Assembly (NCBI GenBank): GCA_021234155.1
Contig: JAJEKV010000010.1
Location: 8,038,871-8,102,870 of the forward strand
From: Isoetes taiwanensis
Lineage: Eukaryota; Streptophyta; Lycopodiopsida; Isoetales; Isoetaceae
DNA length: 64,000 nt
Reading direction: 5' to 3'
Below, one piece after another: positions 43,231-55,140 of this stretch. A model generated the notes under the pieces. The model was not told where the DNA came from, made no database searches, and saw only the letters and a list, made by a program, of their open reading frames with translations. A program made the translations under genes and the position numbers. Numbering within the stretch: the stretch's first letter is position 1; every line of letters starts with the position of its first letter.

Positions 43231-45174
43231 ATAAAAAAATTAATCGAGAAGTCAAGATATTATCATCAATCATCTTTTTGGTCATCATTGTTAGGCTCTA
43301 ACGTAGTAGCATCAATGAGACATTTGCACCTGGGTAACAACATAAAGAACTACAATCCATCACGTCGGGTTAATAGGGTTTTCAAAAAAGAAAACATGTT
43401 CCACTTGTTTAGGGTAAACAAATGGCTCATTCATTTCTCCAAGAATCAATCTGGTAGAAACCCGAAGTTTCTGTATGCCTAATCAGACCGCTATCTACCA
43501 GAATGATACTCTCCATGATGTTTTTGAGTATAGTGCAAACATCAATTGGTTTAGTTCAATGTAGTTTCAAATAGCCTAAATATAGTTCTATTGTATTTGG
43601 ATTTGCTAATATAATTATGCTGCTCCATTTTGCAATGACTTATCCACGAAAGCAGACACAAATAATCTGAAAGCCTCTAACTCCTAAAGGGGTGTCTCAC
43701 AAAGGATTTTCTCTCTTACCACAATAGCTATTTTAGATAATTCAGGAACGTAATCAATGTACATTAAATGAGGAAAGGAAAGAAAGATTTGGAGCATCAA
43801 TTATCTTCGATTTTGTAGTCGCCTACATCACACAAGGTGACAAAACTCTTGAAATGGGAGATAGTGATGGGATTATCTGCATGAAGACAGTAGATCCAAC
43901 GTGTGAGCACCTATCTGCCAAAGGAGAAAAAGGGGAAGCTAGTATGCTACTGATTTAGCGCCGACGCATCTATTTGCATGCAAAGCCAAAGTAAATGTAA
44001 GTCCCCAGTGAATGTAATGATGATTTAAAAAAAAGGAGGAAAAGGAAGGCTGAAGAAGCGACCAAGCTTGTCTTGCCATCACCACAGTTCTCGCTGTTAA
44101 TCTTGCAAGCAACTGCCCTCCATAGCTTGCCATAGATTTTTGGACCTGCTCGCCATAGCTTGTTGGCAAAAATGTTGTTCTCTGATTATGCAGGTTAGAA
44201 CTCGTCGGCAGCGGCAATTCAAACCTGTTGTCAGCAAATCTCCATCGCTCCAGCTGCAACACCGTAGCCGAAGCTCGCATTTTTGTAGTTTGATTGAGCG
44301 ATGGAGCAACTAAGCAGATAGGTTACTTGCCAAGGAAGAATCCTACGGATTGCTTGCAACGGAAAAAATGACATAGTGAGGACGACCAAGATCATCTTGC
44401 AAAATGGATGGCTGGGATTAGTGCCTTAGTGACATGAATATTCCAAAGCACCAACGCAACAGGATTATATAAGTTTATACTTTATAATTAACCTTTTGGT
44501 TTTATGAACCTTATTGAACTGCAGGTTCTATAAAAGATAATAATGATGATGGTCCCTTTAAATTTTGAATCAATAGAAGAGTTTCTAAATCTTCCTCCCA
44601 TTTAATTGCTTTGTAGAAGCTTTGTTTGAAAGTCACTATGTTGAAGTTTGGAAGTGCTACATACCATAGTCCTTTAACCATTATTTCCGTCCCTACACCC
44701 ATACCATATTTTTATCCCGTGTTCACCATTTTGCCATGAATTCACTCCTTCAATACTTTTGTCGAGACCATTTTCTTATTTTCTCATGCATAACCCTTGG
44801 GACTATTCACCATCATTTTTACTTTCCACCCCACAACCCTTGTTTTGTAAGTTCTCACCTTTGCGCTTTTGTCCACTATTCATTTCCACAATGTTGCTAT
44901 TTTCTATGGTCCACCCCTTTGAAATTTTAGCTACTTACACATCATTCCCATTGTCTTTTTGCTTTCATTATTATTCTCCTTGCCATATTATTTTTTATCT
45001 CTATGCTTTTCTTACCACTTTATACCCTTGTTGTTGCCATGTCGATTACGAAAAAATTGTCTCAAAAGATCGTGGAAGCTTCAAATTATTCGATAAGAAG
45101 AAGAAGAAGTGTTTTAACGTCCAGGAGAACCCACTGGGTTATGGGACCAGAACAAAGAAAGAGGGCAAAAGCCT
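43231..45174. other. CACTA interior without recognised genes
   Basis: Unique-looking sequence. Short frames (for example 43939-44280 minus and 44759-45301 plus) show no known motif. It may be captured intron or flanking sequence of the VPS33 region that follows. Confidence 0.3.
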
Positions 45175-45188
45175 GAAGTACAAGCTCT

Positions 45189-45736
45189 TTTTTTTTTTTT
45201 TTTTTGAAGAACGTGTTTTACTTCATATTATACACTCAAAATATTACAAAGTACTTCCAGAAGTAAGAAATGTCCCTGAAGCATCAATCACTTTTAGATG
45301 ATCACTCCATATTGGAATTTTAATACGATCAGGCCAATTGGAGATCTGAAAGCAATTATACAACTTCTTACGAATTTCTTGAAGCACCACCTGAGAAGAA
45401 ATACGCTTATCATAAAAGACCTTTCTTCGCCTTCGCTTCCATACGCTCCATATTAGCCAAGACTTTGCCATGTGAAATGCAATCCTTTTAGAAGCAGTCC
45501 ACTGATTTGGATAAATACCCAAAAGAAAGTGCTGACTATCCAAAGATACTCCAAAAAGAGAATGTAGCCAGGACCTAAGACTACTCAGCTCTGCACACAA
45601 ATATAAACAGTGCTCCAACCGCTCACATATTGGGCAAAGTGGGCTTACTCCCGGCTTAAAGCGATGAACCATCTCATTAACTCTTAAAGAGCGATGAATC
45701 ACCTGCCAAAGTAGAACATTTAACTCTCAAAGAGCC
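45189..45736 (-). mobile_element. 5'-truncated LINE, minus orientation
   Basis: A T-run at 45188-45205 is the poly-A tail of a minus-strand insertion. The frame 45702-45244 encodes a LINE C-terminus with the RT zinc-binding pattern LCPICERLEHCLYLCAEL and then SWLIWSVWKRRRRKVF. The target duplication GAAGTACAAGCTCT (45175-45188) is repeated with one change at 45737-45750. This is a typical dead-on-arrival L1-type insertion. Confidence 0.88.
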
Positions 45737-45750
45737 GAAGTGCAAGCTCT

Positions 45751-46067
45751 TAATAGTTGGCCCTTTGCATTATTATATTTGCACTTGTATGCCTTAGAAC
45801 TGGTGGCAACATTATCCACGAGATTTTTTTATGGATCTACATGAGTAAAATATGGCTGAAATAATAAATATGGGCATGGCTGCTCTTAAACTTGCAAAGG
45901 TGCAAATTCTAGCCATCAAAATATTAAAACATTTATGTCTGCCAGGGTAACGTCTAGGTTTAGGTTATAGGAAGAATCATGAGCCAAAAATAGGCCACCA
46001 TTTTTGTGCCGATCTGTCCTGTATACATGTTCTGAAAGGAAACATGATGAATAGATAACTCTTGCAG
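45751..46067. other. Intron-like sequence before the VPS33 exons
   Basis: No coding content. It ends with the splice acceptor CTCTTGCAG (46059-46067). Confidence 0.5.
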
Positions 46068-46265
46068 GAGCATGGAGTAGAAAACCTTTGCCATCTTTCA
46101 GCAGAGCTTCCCCGATCAGACTGCAAAAAAGTCCTTTATTTGGTCAGGCCACATGTAACCTTGATGAAGTTAATCGTTGGACATATTCAACATGATAAGA
46201 AGCAAAAGATTCAGAAGCAGTTTGCAGTTTTCTTTCTGCCCAGAAGGTCTGTCTATATATGTCGT
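46068..46265 (+). pseudogene. VPS33: Captured VPS33 exon A
   Basis: After a TTGCAG acceptor the frame reads EHGVENLCHLSAELPRSDCK, then VLYLVRPHVTLMKLIVGHI and QFAVFFLPRRS. This matches the N-terminal domain of plant VPS33, a Sec1/Munc18-family subunit of the HOPS/CORVET tethering complexes at the vacuole and endosomes. The expected donor after PRRSVYICR is missing, and the following exons of the normal gene (towards the LAYKE-type region) are absent. It is therefore a fragment, not a working gene. Confidence 0.85.
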
Positions 46266-46445
46266 TTTCCTGGGATCGCAGCTATGATGATGAATGAAGT
46301 ATTTCAAATTAATGGATGGTGATCTTTGAAGCCCCTGGCACCTTTCCTTATGGATAGTTGATTTTTGTGCCAAATGAGTTGTCATAATCGCTGTACACAC
46401 TTTAGAAATTGATAGATCCACTTTACTAATCCTATTTCTGTATAG

Positions 46446-46550
46446 GCAAAGTTTGGTCTAATTTCAAACATCAAGGGGAAAGGGAAAGCTGCAGCACAGG
46501 TTGCAGATGTGATGAGTCGTATGTTTGGAGAGCAACCTGTTGCATTGCCT
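46446..46550 (+). pseudogene. VPS33: Captured VPS33 exon B
   Basis: A TATAG acceptor and GTAAGT donor bound a frame reading AKFGLISNIKGKGKAAAQVA and DVMSRM, the VPS33 segment FGxIPNIxxKGxA...VADIxxRM. The frame is open and both splice signals are intact. Confidence 0.85.
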
Positions 46551-46761
46551 GTAAGTCACTCCCCATCTTTGGGAAAGAATAGAATACAGAGGCAGAGCAT
46601 TACAGTGAGGCAAAATGGAGCTGCAAGGAAGTCACATATTTTTACTGCTTCCTTAAAAAATGCCGCTAGTCTAATTCAAGGAAATAAGGTTGTGAATGCC
46701 GTCTAAGCATTTCAAATTAGGAGCAGGAATTGGGGGAATGTCATGGGATGTTTTCTTGTAG

Positions 46762-46824
46762 CTAACATATGGTTATCAGACAGGGAGTCCAGAGATCGAC
46801 ACACTAATTTTCCTGGACCGACAG
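46762..46824 (+). pseudogene. VPS33: Captured VPS33 exon C
   Basis: A TTGTAG acceptor, GTACC donor, and the open reading PEIDTLIFLDRQ match the VPS33/Sec1 core strand ExxTLxLLDRE. The glutamate after LDR is Q. Confidence 0.82.
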
Positions 46825-46887
46825 GTACCTAGTTTGACCACGTCCTTTCTGTATCTATAAAACTTGGACTAATTATTGTATGTACAG

Positions 46888-46944
46888 GTGGATATGGTCA
46901 GTCCAATCTATTCCCAGTTAACTTATGAAGGAGTTATTGATGAG
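46888..46944 (+). pseudogene. VPS33: Captured VPS33 exon D
   Basis: TGTACAG acceptor and GTATGA donor. It reads VDMVSPIYSQLTYEGVIDE, directly continuing exon C as in plant VPS33 (VDMVTPMxSQLTYEGLLDE). Just after it, a ~36 bp segment is duplicated in tandem at about 46975-47048. Confidence 0.88.
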
Positions 46945-47538
46945 GTATGACTGCTTTTTCTTCCCTACCATGTTCTTTTTAGGAAGATACTGACTACTCC
47001 TATCAGAAGTTTTTTAGGAAGATACTGACTGCTCCTATCAGAAGTTTTTTCATCTATGAACCAAACATGTTTGGTACTATGCTCAAGGAAAATAAAAAAA
47101 TTGTCAAGTAGTAATGGGAAGGTGGGGGGTCTATCCAAACAGTCAAAATGACAGGATTATATGCTTAATATGGCGAACTGCTGTTTCTAAGCATTTTATA
47201 GGAAAATATTACACAGCTGATAAACTTGCATTATTGTTTCAGTCATTATTTTCCGTTTTCTTTTTCCAAAATAACCTAGCAAATGTTAATCATATAAGCG
47301 AGCCTGGGCTCTGAGCGACTCTTTATGCCTCTGGCAACTTTTGCATTAGCCACCTCTTACATGGCCAAAATTTCTGAGTTTGTTACCGTATAAAACATGG
47401 GTATGAATTCAGGGGAAAGTGAATGAATCTTCTTCCACTGTATTTAATGCAAACATGATGAAAATTCTTGGTTTCCATTGTATATTTTGTATTCAGAGTG
47501 CCACTATTTTCTCAGCTTTTACGCTCTTTCCAGCGCAG

Positions 47539-47639
47539 TTCCTACACATCAACAACGGAGCTGTCGAACTTGATCCTGTAGTAATGGACAATCAACAGCA
47601 GGGTGGGTCAAAGAAGATGAAATTATTTCTCAACTCAAG
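47539..47639 (+). pseudogene. VPS33: Captured VPS33 exon E
   Basis: A GCGCAG acceptor opens FLHINNGAVELDPVVMDNQQ and ends KLFLNSR, followed by a GTACAA donor. It matches the VPS33 block FLHINNGSVEVD...KVPLNSS. The final AG is completed to serine by the T that begins each copy of the next, amplified exon. Confidence 0.88.
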
Positions 47640-47766
47640 GTACAAATAATCAAAGTTAATATATCTAATCCTTATCATGACATATTTAATAAAATTTGGA
47701 CTTATCCAAATCTAATAGGTATTCTTCAAGAATGCCATGATAAGATTATATGTATTTTTAACTCTT

Positions 47767-50700
47767 TTGATTTTTATAAAATTTTCAGTTTAACTTCAGA
47801 TAAAAAATATGATAGTTATCAATGTTTAAAATTGTTTTTAACACTAATTTTTAATTTAATATAATTAAAAAGTAATTTTTTCATCTAAGACGAACTTTAT
47901 ATGATTAAAATATTAATTTTTTTTAAATGTTTAAAGAAAGTTTAGATGAAATGTATCAAATGATTACGTTTATGTTTTAATAAAAAAATAATTGAATGGT
48001 TTAGTTTTAATTAATTTCCAATATATATTTTTCAATATTTGTTATTAAAACATAAACTTTATATTTTAATTAATATTAATCTAACAACTTTTTTAAGTAT
48101 TTTTAAAGTATTAAGAGTTCGTAAATTGTGAAATTCTTATATAATTTTAAGACACTCACTTATGAAACCATTATATTTTATTTACAAATTATCTTGATTG
48201 CCAAATTTTAAATTTGTTAAGAACTAATTGAAAATTAAAATTTTATATTCTCGAAATGTCTAATTATAAATAGATTCATGTGAAAATTAGTTTAGAAAAC
48301 AATTGTTTATGTTTCTATAACAATTATACTTTAAATTTAAAGATAACGTTATATAATTAGAACTTGTAAAAATTATAAGTATCAAGAAAAATTAAACATG
48401 ACATGTAATCTTAAAATGATACCCCAGTCTATTATATCTGAATAAGTCCAAGTTTTGTTGAATATATCATTATCTAGTAACTGACTTACTCTCTAATGTT
48501 GGTGTCGCAGTGATAAACTTTACAGAGAGTTACGGGACTTAAATTTTGGCGTCGTTGGTCCGGTATGAGTTAACATATGTTGACAATATTAATTTTATGT
48601 CTCAACAACAGTATTTGACAGTTCCAACTCTTGTTGATTTTTATAAAAGATAAAAAATATGATAGTTATCAATGTTTAAAATTGTTTTCTACACTAATTT
48701 TTAATTTAATATATTTAAAATTAATTTTTTCATCTAAGACGAACTTTATATGATTAAAATATTAATTTTTTTTAAATGTTTAAAGAAAGTATAGATGAAA
48801 TGTATCAAATGATTACGTTTATGTTTTAATTAAAAAATAATTGAATAGTTTAGTTTTAATTAATTTCCAATATATATTTTTCAATATTTGTTATTAAAAC
48901 ATAAACTTTATATTTTAATTAATATTAATCTAACAACTTTTTTAAGTATTTTTAAAGTATTAAGAGTTCGTAAATTGTGAAATTCTTATATAATTTTAAG
49001 ACACTCACTTATGAAACCATTATATTTTATTTACAAATTATCTTGATTGCCAAATATTAAATTTGTTAAGAACTAATTGAAAAATTAAAATTTTATATTC
49101 TCGAAATGTCTAATTATAAATAGATTCATTTGAAAATTAGTTTAGAAAACAATTGTTTATGTTTCTATAACAATTATACTTTAAATTTAAAGATAACGTT
49201 ATATAATTAGAACTTGTAAAAATTATAAGTATCAAGAAAAATTAAACATGACATGTAATCTTAAAATGATACCCCAGTCTATTATATCTGAATAAGTCCA
49301 AGTTTTGTTGAATATATCATTATCTAGTAACTGACTTACTCTCTAATGTTGGTGTCGTAGTGATAAACTTTACAGAGAGTTACGGGACTTAAATTTTGGC
49401 GTCGTTGGTCCGGTATGAGTTAACATATGTTGACAATATTAATTTTATGTCTCAACAACAGTATTTGACAGTTCCAACTCTTGTTGATTTTTATTAAATT
49501 TTTCAATTTAACTTCAGATAAAAAATATGATAGTTATCAATGTTTAAAATTGTTTTCTACACTAATTTTTAATTTAATATATTTAAAATTAATTTTTTCA
49601 TCTAAGACGAACTTTATATGATTAAAATATTAATTTTTTTTAAATGTTTAAAGAAAGTTTAGATGAAATGTATCAAATGATTACGTTTATATTTTAATTA
49701 AAAAATAATTGAATAGTTTAGTTTTAATTAATTTCCAATATATATTTTTCAATATTTGTTATTAAAACATAAACTTTATATTTTAATTAACATTAATCTA
49801 GCAACTTTTTAAAGTATTTTTAAAGTATTAAGAGTTCGTAAATTGTGAAATTCTTATATAATTTTAAGACACTCACTTATGAAACCATTATATTTTATTT
49901 ACAAATTATCTTGATTGCCAAATTTTAAATTTGTTAAGAACTGATTGAAAAATTAAAATTTTATATTCTCGAAATGTCTAATTATAAATAGATTCATGTG
50001 AAAATTAGTTTAGAAAACAATTGTTTATGTTTCTATAACAATTATACTTTAAATTTAAAGATAACGTTATATAATTAGAACTTGTAAAAATTATAAGTAT
50101 CAAGAAAAATTAAACATGACATGTAATCTTAAAATGATACCCCAGTCTATTATATCTGAATAAGTCCAAGTTTTGTTGAATATATCATTATCTAGTAACT
50201 GACTTACTCTCTAATGTTGGTGTCGTAGTGATAAACTTTACAGAGAGTTACGGGACTTAAATTTTGGCGTCGTTGGTCCGGTATGAGTTAACATATGTTG
50301 ACAATATTAATTTTATGTCTCAACAACAGTATTTGACAGTTCCAACTCTTGTTGATTTTTATAAAATTTTCAATTTAACTTCAGATAAAAAATATGATAG
50401 TTATCAATGTTTAAAATAGTTTTCTACACTAATTTTTAATTTAATATATTTAAAATTAATTTTTTTATCTAAGACGAACTTTATATGATTAAAATATTAA
50501 TTTTTTTTAAATGTTTAAAGAAAGTTTAGATAAAATGTATCAAATGATTACGTTTATGTTTTAATTAAAAAATAATTGAATGGTTTAGTTTTAATTAATT
50601 TCCAATATATATTTTTCAATATTTGTTATTAAAACATAAACTTTATATTTTAATTAATATTAATCTAACAACTTTTTTAAGTATTTTTAAAGTATTAAGA

Positions 50701-52070
50701 GTTCGTAAATTGTGAAATTCTTATATAATTTTAAGACACTCACTTATGAAACCATTATATTTTATTTACAAATTATCTTGATTGCCAAATTTTAAATTTG
50801 TTAAGAACTAATTGAAAATTAAAATTTTATATTCTCGAAATGTCTAATTCTAAATAGATTCATGTGAAAATTAGTTTAGAAAACAATTGTTTATGTTTCT
50901 ATAACAATTATACTTTAAATTTAAAGATAATGTTATATAATTAGAACTTGTAAAAATTAAAAGTATCAAGAAAAATTAAACATGACATGTAATCTTAAAA
51001 TGATACCCCAGTCTATTATATCTGAATAAGTCCAAGTTTTGTTGAATATATCATTATCTAGTAACTGACTTACTCTCTAATGTTGGTGTCGCAGTGATAA
51101 ACTTTACAGAGAGTTACGGGACTTAAATTTTGGCGTCGTTGGTCCGGTATGAGTTAACGTATGTTAACAATATTAATTTTATGTCTCAACAACAGTATTT
51201 GACAGTTCCAACTCTTGTTGATTTTTATAAAATTTTCAATTTAACTTCAGATAAAAAAATATGATAGTTATCAATGTTTAAAATTGTTTTCTACACTAAT
51301 TTGTAATTTAATATATTTAAAATTAATTTTTTCATCTAAGACGAACTTTATATGATTAAAATATTAATTTTTTTAAAATGTTTAAAGAAAGTTTAGATGA
51401 AATGTATCAAATGATTACGTTTATGTTTTAATTAAAAAATAATTGAATAGTTTAGTTTTAATTAATTTCCAATATATATTTTTCAATATTTGTTATTAAA
51501 ACATAAACTTTATATTTTAATTAATATTAATCTAACAACTTTTTTTAAGTATTTTTAAAGTAAGAGTTTGTAAATTGTGAAATTCTCATATAATTTTAAG
51601 ACACTCACTTATCAAACCATTATATTTTATTTACAAATTATCTTGATTGCCAAATTTTAAATTTGTTAAGAACTAATTGAAAATTAAAATTTTATATTCT
51701 CGAAATGTCTAATTCTAAATAGATTCATGTGAAAATTAGTTTAGAAAACAATTGTTTATGTTTCTATAACAATTATACTTTAAATTTAAAGATAACGTTA
51801 TATAATTAGAACTTGTAAAAATTATAAGTATCAAGAAAAATTAAACATGATATGTAATCTTAAAATGATACCCCAGTCTATTATATCTGAATAAGTCCAA
51901 GTTTTGTTGAATATATCATTATCTAGTAACTGACTTACTCTCTAATGTTGATGTCGCAGTGATAAACTTTACAGAGAGTTACGGGACTTTAATTTTGGCG
52001 TCGTTGGCCCGGTATGAGTTAACGTATGTTCACAATATTAATTTTATGTCTCAACAACAGTGTTTGACAG
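47767..52070 (+). repeat. VPS33: Five-copy AT-rich tandem array, each unit holding one VPS33 exon
   Basis: Units of ~850-868 bp repeat almost exactly, sharing TTTTGATTTTTATAAAATTT, ATACCCCAGTCTATTATATC and GAGTTACGGGACTTAAATTT (ACTTTAATTT in the last copy). Each carries one 52 bp exon at 48511, 49361, 50229, 51095 and 51960, preceded by GTCGCAG or GTCGTAG and followed by GTATGAG. The exon encodes SDKLYRELRDLNFGVVGP (or VVGP/VVGPV variants) when joined to exon E, matching VPS33 SDKLFxExRDLNFxVV. All five copies keep both splice signals. The exon length (52) is not a multiple of three, so joining two copies would shift the frame. Confidence 0.93.
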
Positions 52071-52083
52071 TTCCATTTCTTAG

Positions 52084-52144
52084 GTCTTGCAACAAAGAGC
52101 TCTCACACTGAAACAAGACTATACAGAAGCAAAGATTGCAATAT
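52084..52144 (+). pseudogene. VPS33: Captured VPS33 exon F
   Basis: After the last array unit a TTCTTAG acceptor opens VLQQRALTLKQDYTEAK, in phase with the amplified exon and matching plant VPS33 VLRQKATSMKQDYTE. A GTAACT donor follows. Downstream VPS33 exons were not recognised. Confidence 0.82.
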
Positions 52145-53230
52145 GTAACTTCATCTTAGTATCACAACAGTGCTATTGCTTTAAGGGCGTTGACATTATT
52201 AATTTATTTGCATGTGCTTTGATCATAGTATAATTCAAATAAGTATCTAATATTATGCATTGATCATAACCTAAAAGAATAAAAGAAGAGATTGGATTCA
52301 ATGGAAGTATGGTAATGGTTCCCATTGTCCTTATCATTTTACGAACTGTAGGCACTAGATTTTTTATAATATTATGTTCTTCAGACTACAAGAAAACAGG
52401 ATCACTTATGATGGAAAGGTGTTGGCCTTTGAAATTTCAAGATCCATTGCATTGTATACATCTGTTGCTGGGCGCTTGTATAATGGAGGGCAAATTTCAC
52501 AAACATATGCCATTTTGAGAATTCCAAAAGTACTACTTCCCTTTCTTTTCTATTTACAGAATCTTTTAGTGTATGTTCTATGTACCTCTTTAAGTACAAC
52601 ATGCGATCAGCTAAAATCCTAGCTTGATTCTCTTATTTGACATGTTGTAGCAGCAAAAAAATTGGTTTCGCATTAGTATTAGCTTATTCTGGGTAAGAAA
52701 ATACCAGCCTTGGTCAATTGAGCAGTGCTAAGGAAGGGCAGTTTAGTGACTCCTATCTACTCATGGTTGCAAAATATATTGTCTTGCATTTTTAGATGGT
52801 GTACTGTAGTATGCTTCAATCTTAATGCCACTGACCCTAAAATTCGTTATCTCTTACTAGTATCTTATGTTGATTTCAGGAAATCCAACATGCAAGTCCT
52901 AAAGGGGTCTCCTCCTTCAAACATAAGAATGAGAAAGTAGTGCAAATCAGTCTGAAGATGGATGTGTCTGTACATGGGGTTGGGGTCGATATGGTTGCTT
53001 AGGTAAATGAGGATTGTGAATCACTACAAAAAGTTGTTCAATTATTGCAGCATGTTGCTGTAGCAGCTGGAACTTAGCATGGAGCGGTGTTTGTCATAAA
53101 CTTGTCCATAAATAATTCATGTGTAGTGTTCTTTTTAGAGATTGTGAACTAAACATGATAAATAGAAATTGCTTCTATGTTTTGTAAAAAAATCATGTCC
53201 AGTATTCTTCTCAGATGGCGTTCTCTAATC
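52145..53230. other. CACTA interior, right part; one exon-like segment
   Basis: At about 52386-52530, after TTCTTCAG, an open stretch reads LQENRITYDGKVLAFEISRS and LYTSVAGRLYNGG. It looks like an exon of an unknown gene; I cannot link it to VPS33. The rest is AT-rich and non-coding. Confidence 0.35.
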
Positions 53231-53890
53231 ATGACGAATTAAAATTTCTAAAAAAATGTCAAAATAAATAGAAAATGACACAACTTGTGCCAAACAGACG
53301 ACAATAATGTGTCAAAAAGATGATTTAAAATATGATAAAAATGTGACTAAGAATAGAAAAAGTGACAAATAATTACTCAAATATATTAATAGATGACAAA
53401 AATATGCCAAAAATAATTCAGAATATGACCAAATAGGTGTCAAAAAATTGCCAAAAAATGACAAACATGACCTAAAATATGTTAAAATAGGTGACAAAAA
53501 AGTGTCAAAACAAGTAAAAATGTGACAAAATAGATGCCAAAAAACCGCCGAAAAGGTGACAAAAAATGATCTGAAATATGACACAATAGATGCCAAAGAT
53601 TTGCCAAAAAAGTGACAAAAAGATCTAAAATATGACACTATAGATGATAATAAATTGCCAAAAAACAACCTAAGATATAACAATATCTGTGTCAAAAAAT
53701 TGTCCAAAAGAGTGCCAAAAAAATGCTATAGAGATGGCATAATGGGTGTCAAAAATTTGCCAAAAAAAGTGACAAAATATTGACGATGTATCGTCACCAA
53801 TTTTTGACATTTTTATGGTCATATTTTTGTTAATTCTCTAGAATTTGCTGTAGTCTACAAAATGACTAAAAAACTGACAATAAACACCAA
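53231..53890. repeat. CACTA right subterminal repeats
   Basis: Dense TGACAAAAA, TGTCAAAAA and TTGCCAAAAA units up to the terminal inverted repeat, in the orientation opposite to the left end. Confidence 0.85.
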
Positions 53891-53906
53891 TTCTCTTGTA
53901 GTGATT

Positions 53907-53994
53907 CACTTTGGGATTAACTTGTGTTCTCTCTCTCTCTCATTTTTTCTGTCTTGCTGCGTCACTTTATTCCTTGAATGTTATATTTCTAACA
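53907..53994 (+). repeat. Copia 5' LTR, second part
   Basis: It continues the LTR interrupted at 29354 (CACTTTGGGATTAACTTG...TTTCTAACA) and matches 58349-58434. It includes a CT microsatellite. Confidence 0.92.
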
Positions 53995-54007
53995 TGGTAT
54001 CAAAGCC
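53995..54007 (+). other. Primer-binding site of the copia element
   Basis: TGGTATCAAAGCC directly follows the LTR end TAACA. It differs by one base from the initiator tRNA-Met type site TGGTATCAGAGCC. Confidence 0.85.
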
Positions 54008-54063
54008 AAGTTCATAGGTTCTGCAAGAATTGACGAAATTCTCAAAAGCACTAAAAGACTAAT

Positions 54064-54440
54064 AGTGTAAATCATGCTTATAGAAACACCTTTTCTTGTA
54101 GGTTGTGTAAATCATGCTTATAGAAACACCTTTTCTTGTAGGTTATTATATTCTAAAAGCAAGTATGCTAATCTATCTTTATTCATGAAAACAATGGCTA
54201 ATAAAGCTAATATATTTATATTCTATTTATTCATAAAAGCAAATATATTGATATTCTTTTTATTCATAAAAGCAATAGCTAATAAAGCTAATATATTGCT
54301 ATTCTATTCATGAAAGCGATGGCTAATATAGCTAATATATTGCTCATGAAAAAGCATTGGAATAACATTCCCATATACTAATTTATCTTTATTTATGAAA
54401 GCAATGGCTAATAAATCTAGCTAATATATTGCTCATAAAA
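54064..54440 (+). repeat. Minisatellite-like repeats in place of the copia gag N-terminus
   Basis: A 39-40 bp unit (AAATCATGCTTATAGAAACA...) is duplicated at 54068-54143. A looser ~34-45 bp motif (CATGAAAGCAATGGCTAATA) then recurs about six times to 54440. It occupies the place where the gag start should be, so the N-terminal half of gag has been lost or overgrown. Confidence 0.75.
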
Positions 54441-54444
54441 GCCA

Positions 54445-55140
54445 GTGATGGAACAGTTGGCAGCAGCCGGTGAACCTGTTCCATCAAATAAATTACCTAC
54501 TATGTTGTTGCGGTCCATGCCAATTGAATTTGAAACAATTGTGGTTGTTCTATCTGAAAAAGACAATCCTGATTTTGATAGTATATGCATACCTTTGTTT
54601 GAGCATTTCCAACGGATTAAAGACCACGAAGAACCATCAGATACAGCTAGTGTTGCTACTGATAGACGTCTTTCCAATGTTGGTCGAGGTAGAAGTCGTG
54701 GTCGTATGTTTCGTCGCCCACGTGTTCCATTTCCTCCATGCCCTCATTGTGGTAAAACAAATCATCCTGCAATAGATTGTTTTCATAAATCTGAACATGA
54801 TGCTAGATCTGGTCCTGATAGATGCCATTATTGTCATAAAACTGGTCATATTGAGAAAAATGTCATAAAAAAGCTTATGATGAAAAAGCATGCTACAGCC
54901 ATTACTCTTCCTAAGCATGCTAGTTGTGCTATGACAGATAATGCCCGAGTGTTGCATGTTTCTGATTTTGCTAATTTTCTTATTGATTTGGGTGCTACTG
55001 CTCATATGGTTAGTTCTATTCAATGGTTACAAAGCTATCATGCTTTGACTGTCAAAAAATTTGTTTATATGGTTGACCATGGTACACAACAAGTTGTTGG
55101 TATTGGCAATATTGTTATTTCTACTACTGCAAGAACTTGA
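54445..55140 (+). pseudogene. Copia gag C-terminus and protease
   Basis: The 231-codon frame contains the end of the UBN2-type gag (LRSMPIEFETIVVVLSE), a first zinc knuckle-like CPHCGKTNHPAIDC, and a second, CHYCHKTGHIEKNV, whose last cysteine is lost. The protease site reads FLIDLGATAHM where DSGAT is expected, so the serine after the catalytic aspartate is leucine. These changes agree with a dead element. Confidence 0.88.

Larger units (their letters stand above)
29355..53903. mobile_element. CACTA (En/Spm-type) transposon with captured gene fragments
   Basis: The ends are CACTACAAGAGAA (29355-29367) and its inverse TTCTCTTGTAGTG (53891-53903), and the similarity of the inverted ends extends to about 40 bp with mismatches. 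The target duplication is ATT, 3 bp as expected, and the empty site is seen in the copia 3' LTR (TACATTCACTTTAGG). Subterminal stretches are packed with short TGACAA/TGTCAA-type repeats. No transposase frame (TnpA or TnpD/TNP2) was found, so the element looks non-autonomous. It carries VPS33 exons, a LINE fragment, an AT-rich tandem array and, inserted later, the H3-element gypsy. Confidence 0.92.

Noticed and set aside
43939-44280. Minus-strand frame as a captured gene
   Set aside because: No recognisable domain and no splice context. Frame length is within chance.
45187-45206. T-run as a simple repeat
   Set aside because: It is better explained as the poly-A tail of the minus-strand LINE, because a 14 bp target duplication flanks the insert.
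46068-52144. A functional VPS33 gene
   Set aside because: It lies inside a transposon, middle exons are missing, exon A lacks a donor, one exon is amplified five times, and the 3' exons are not found.
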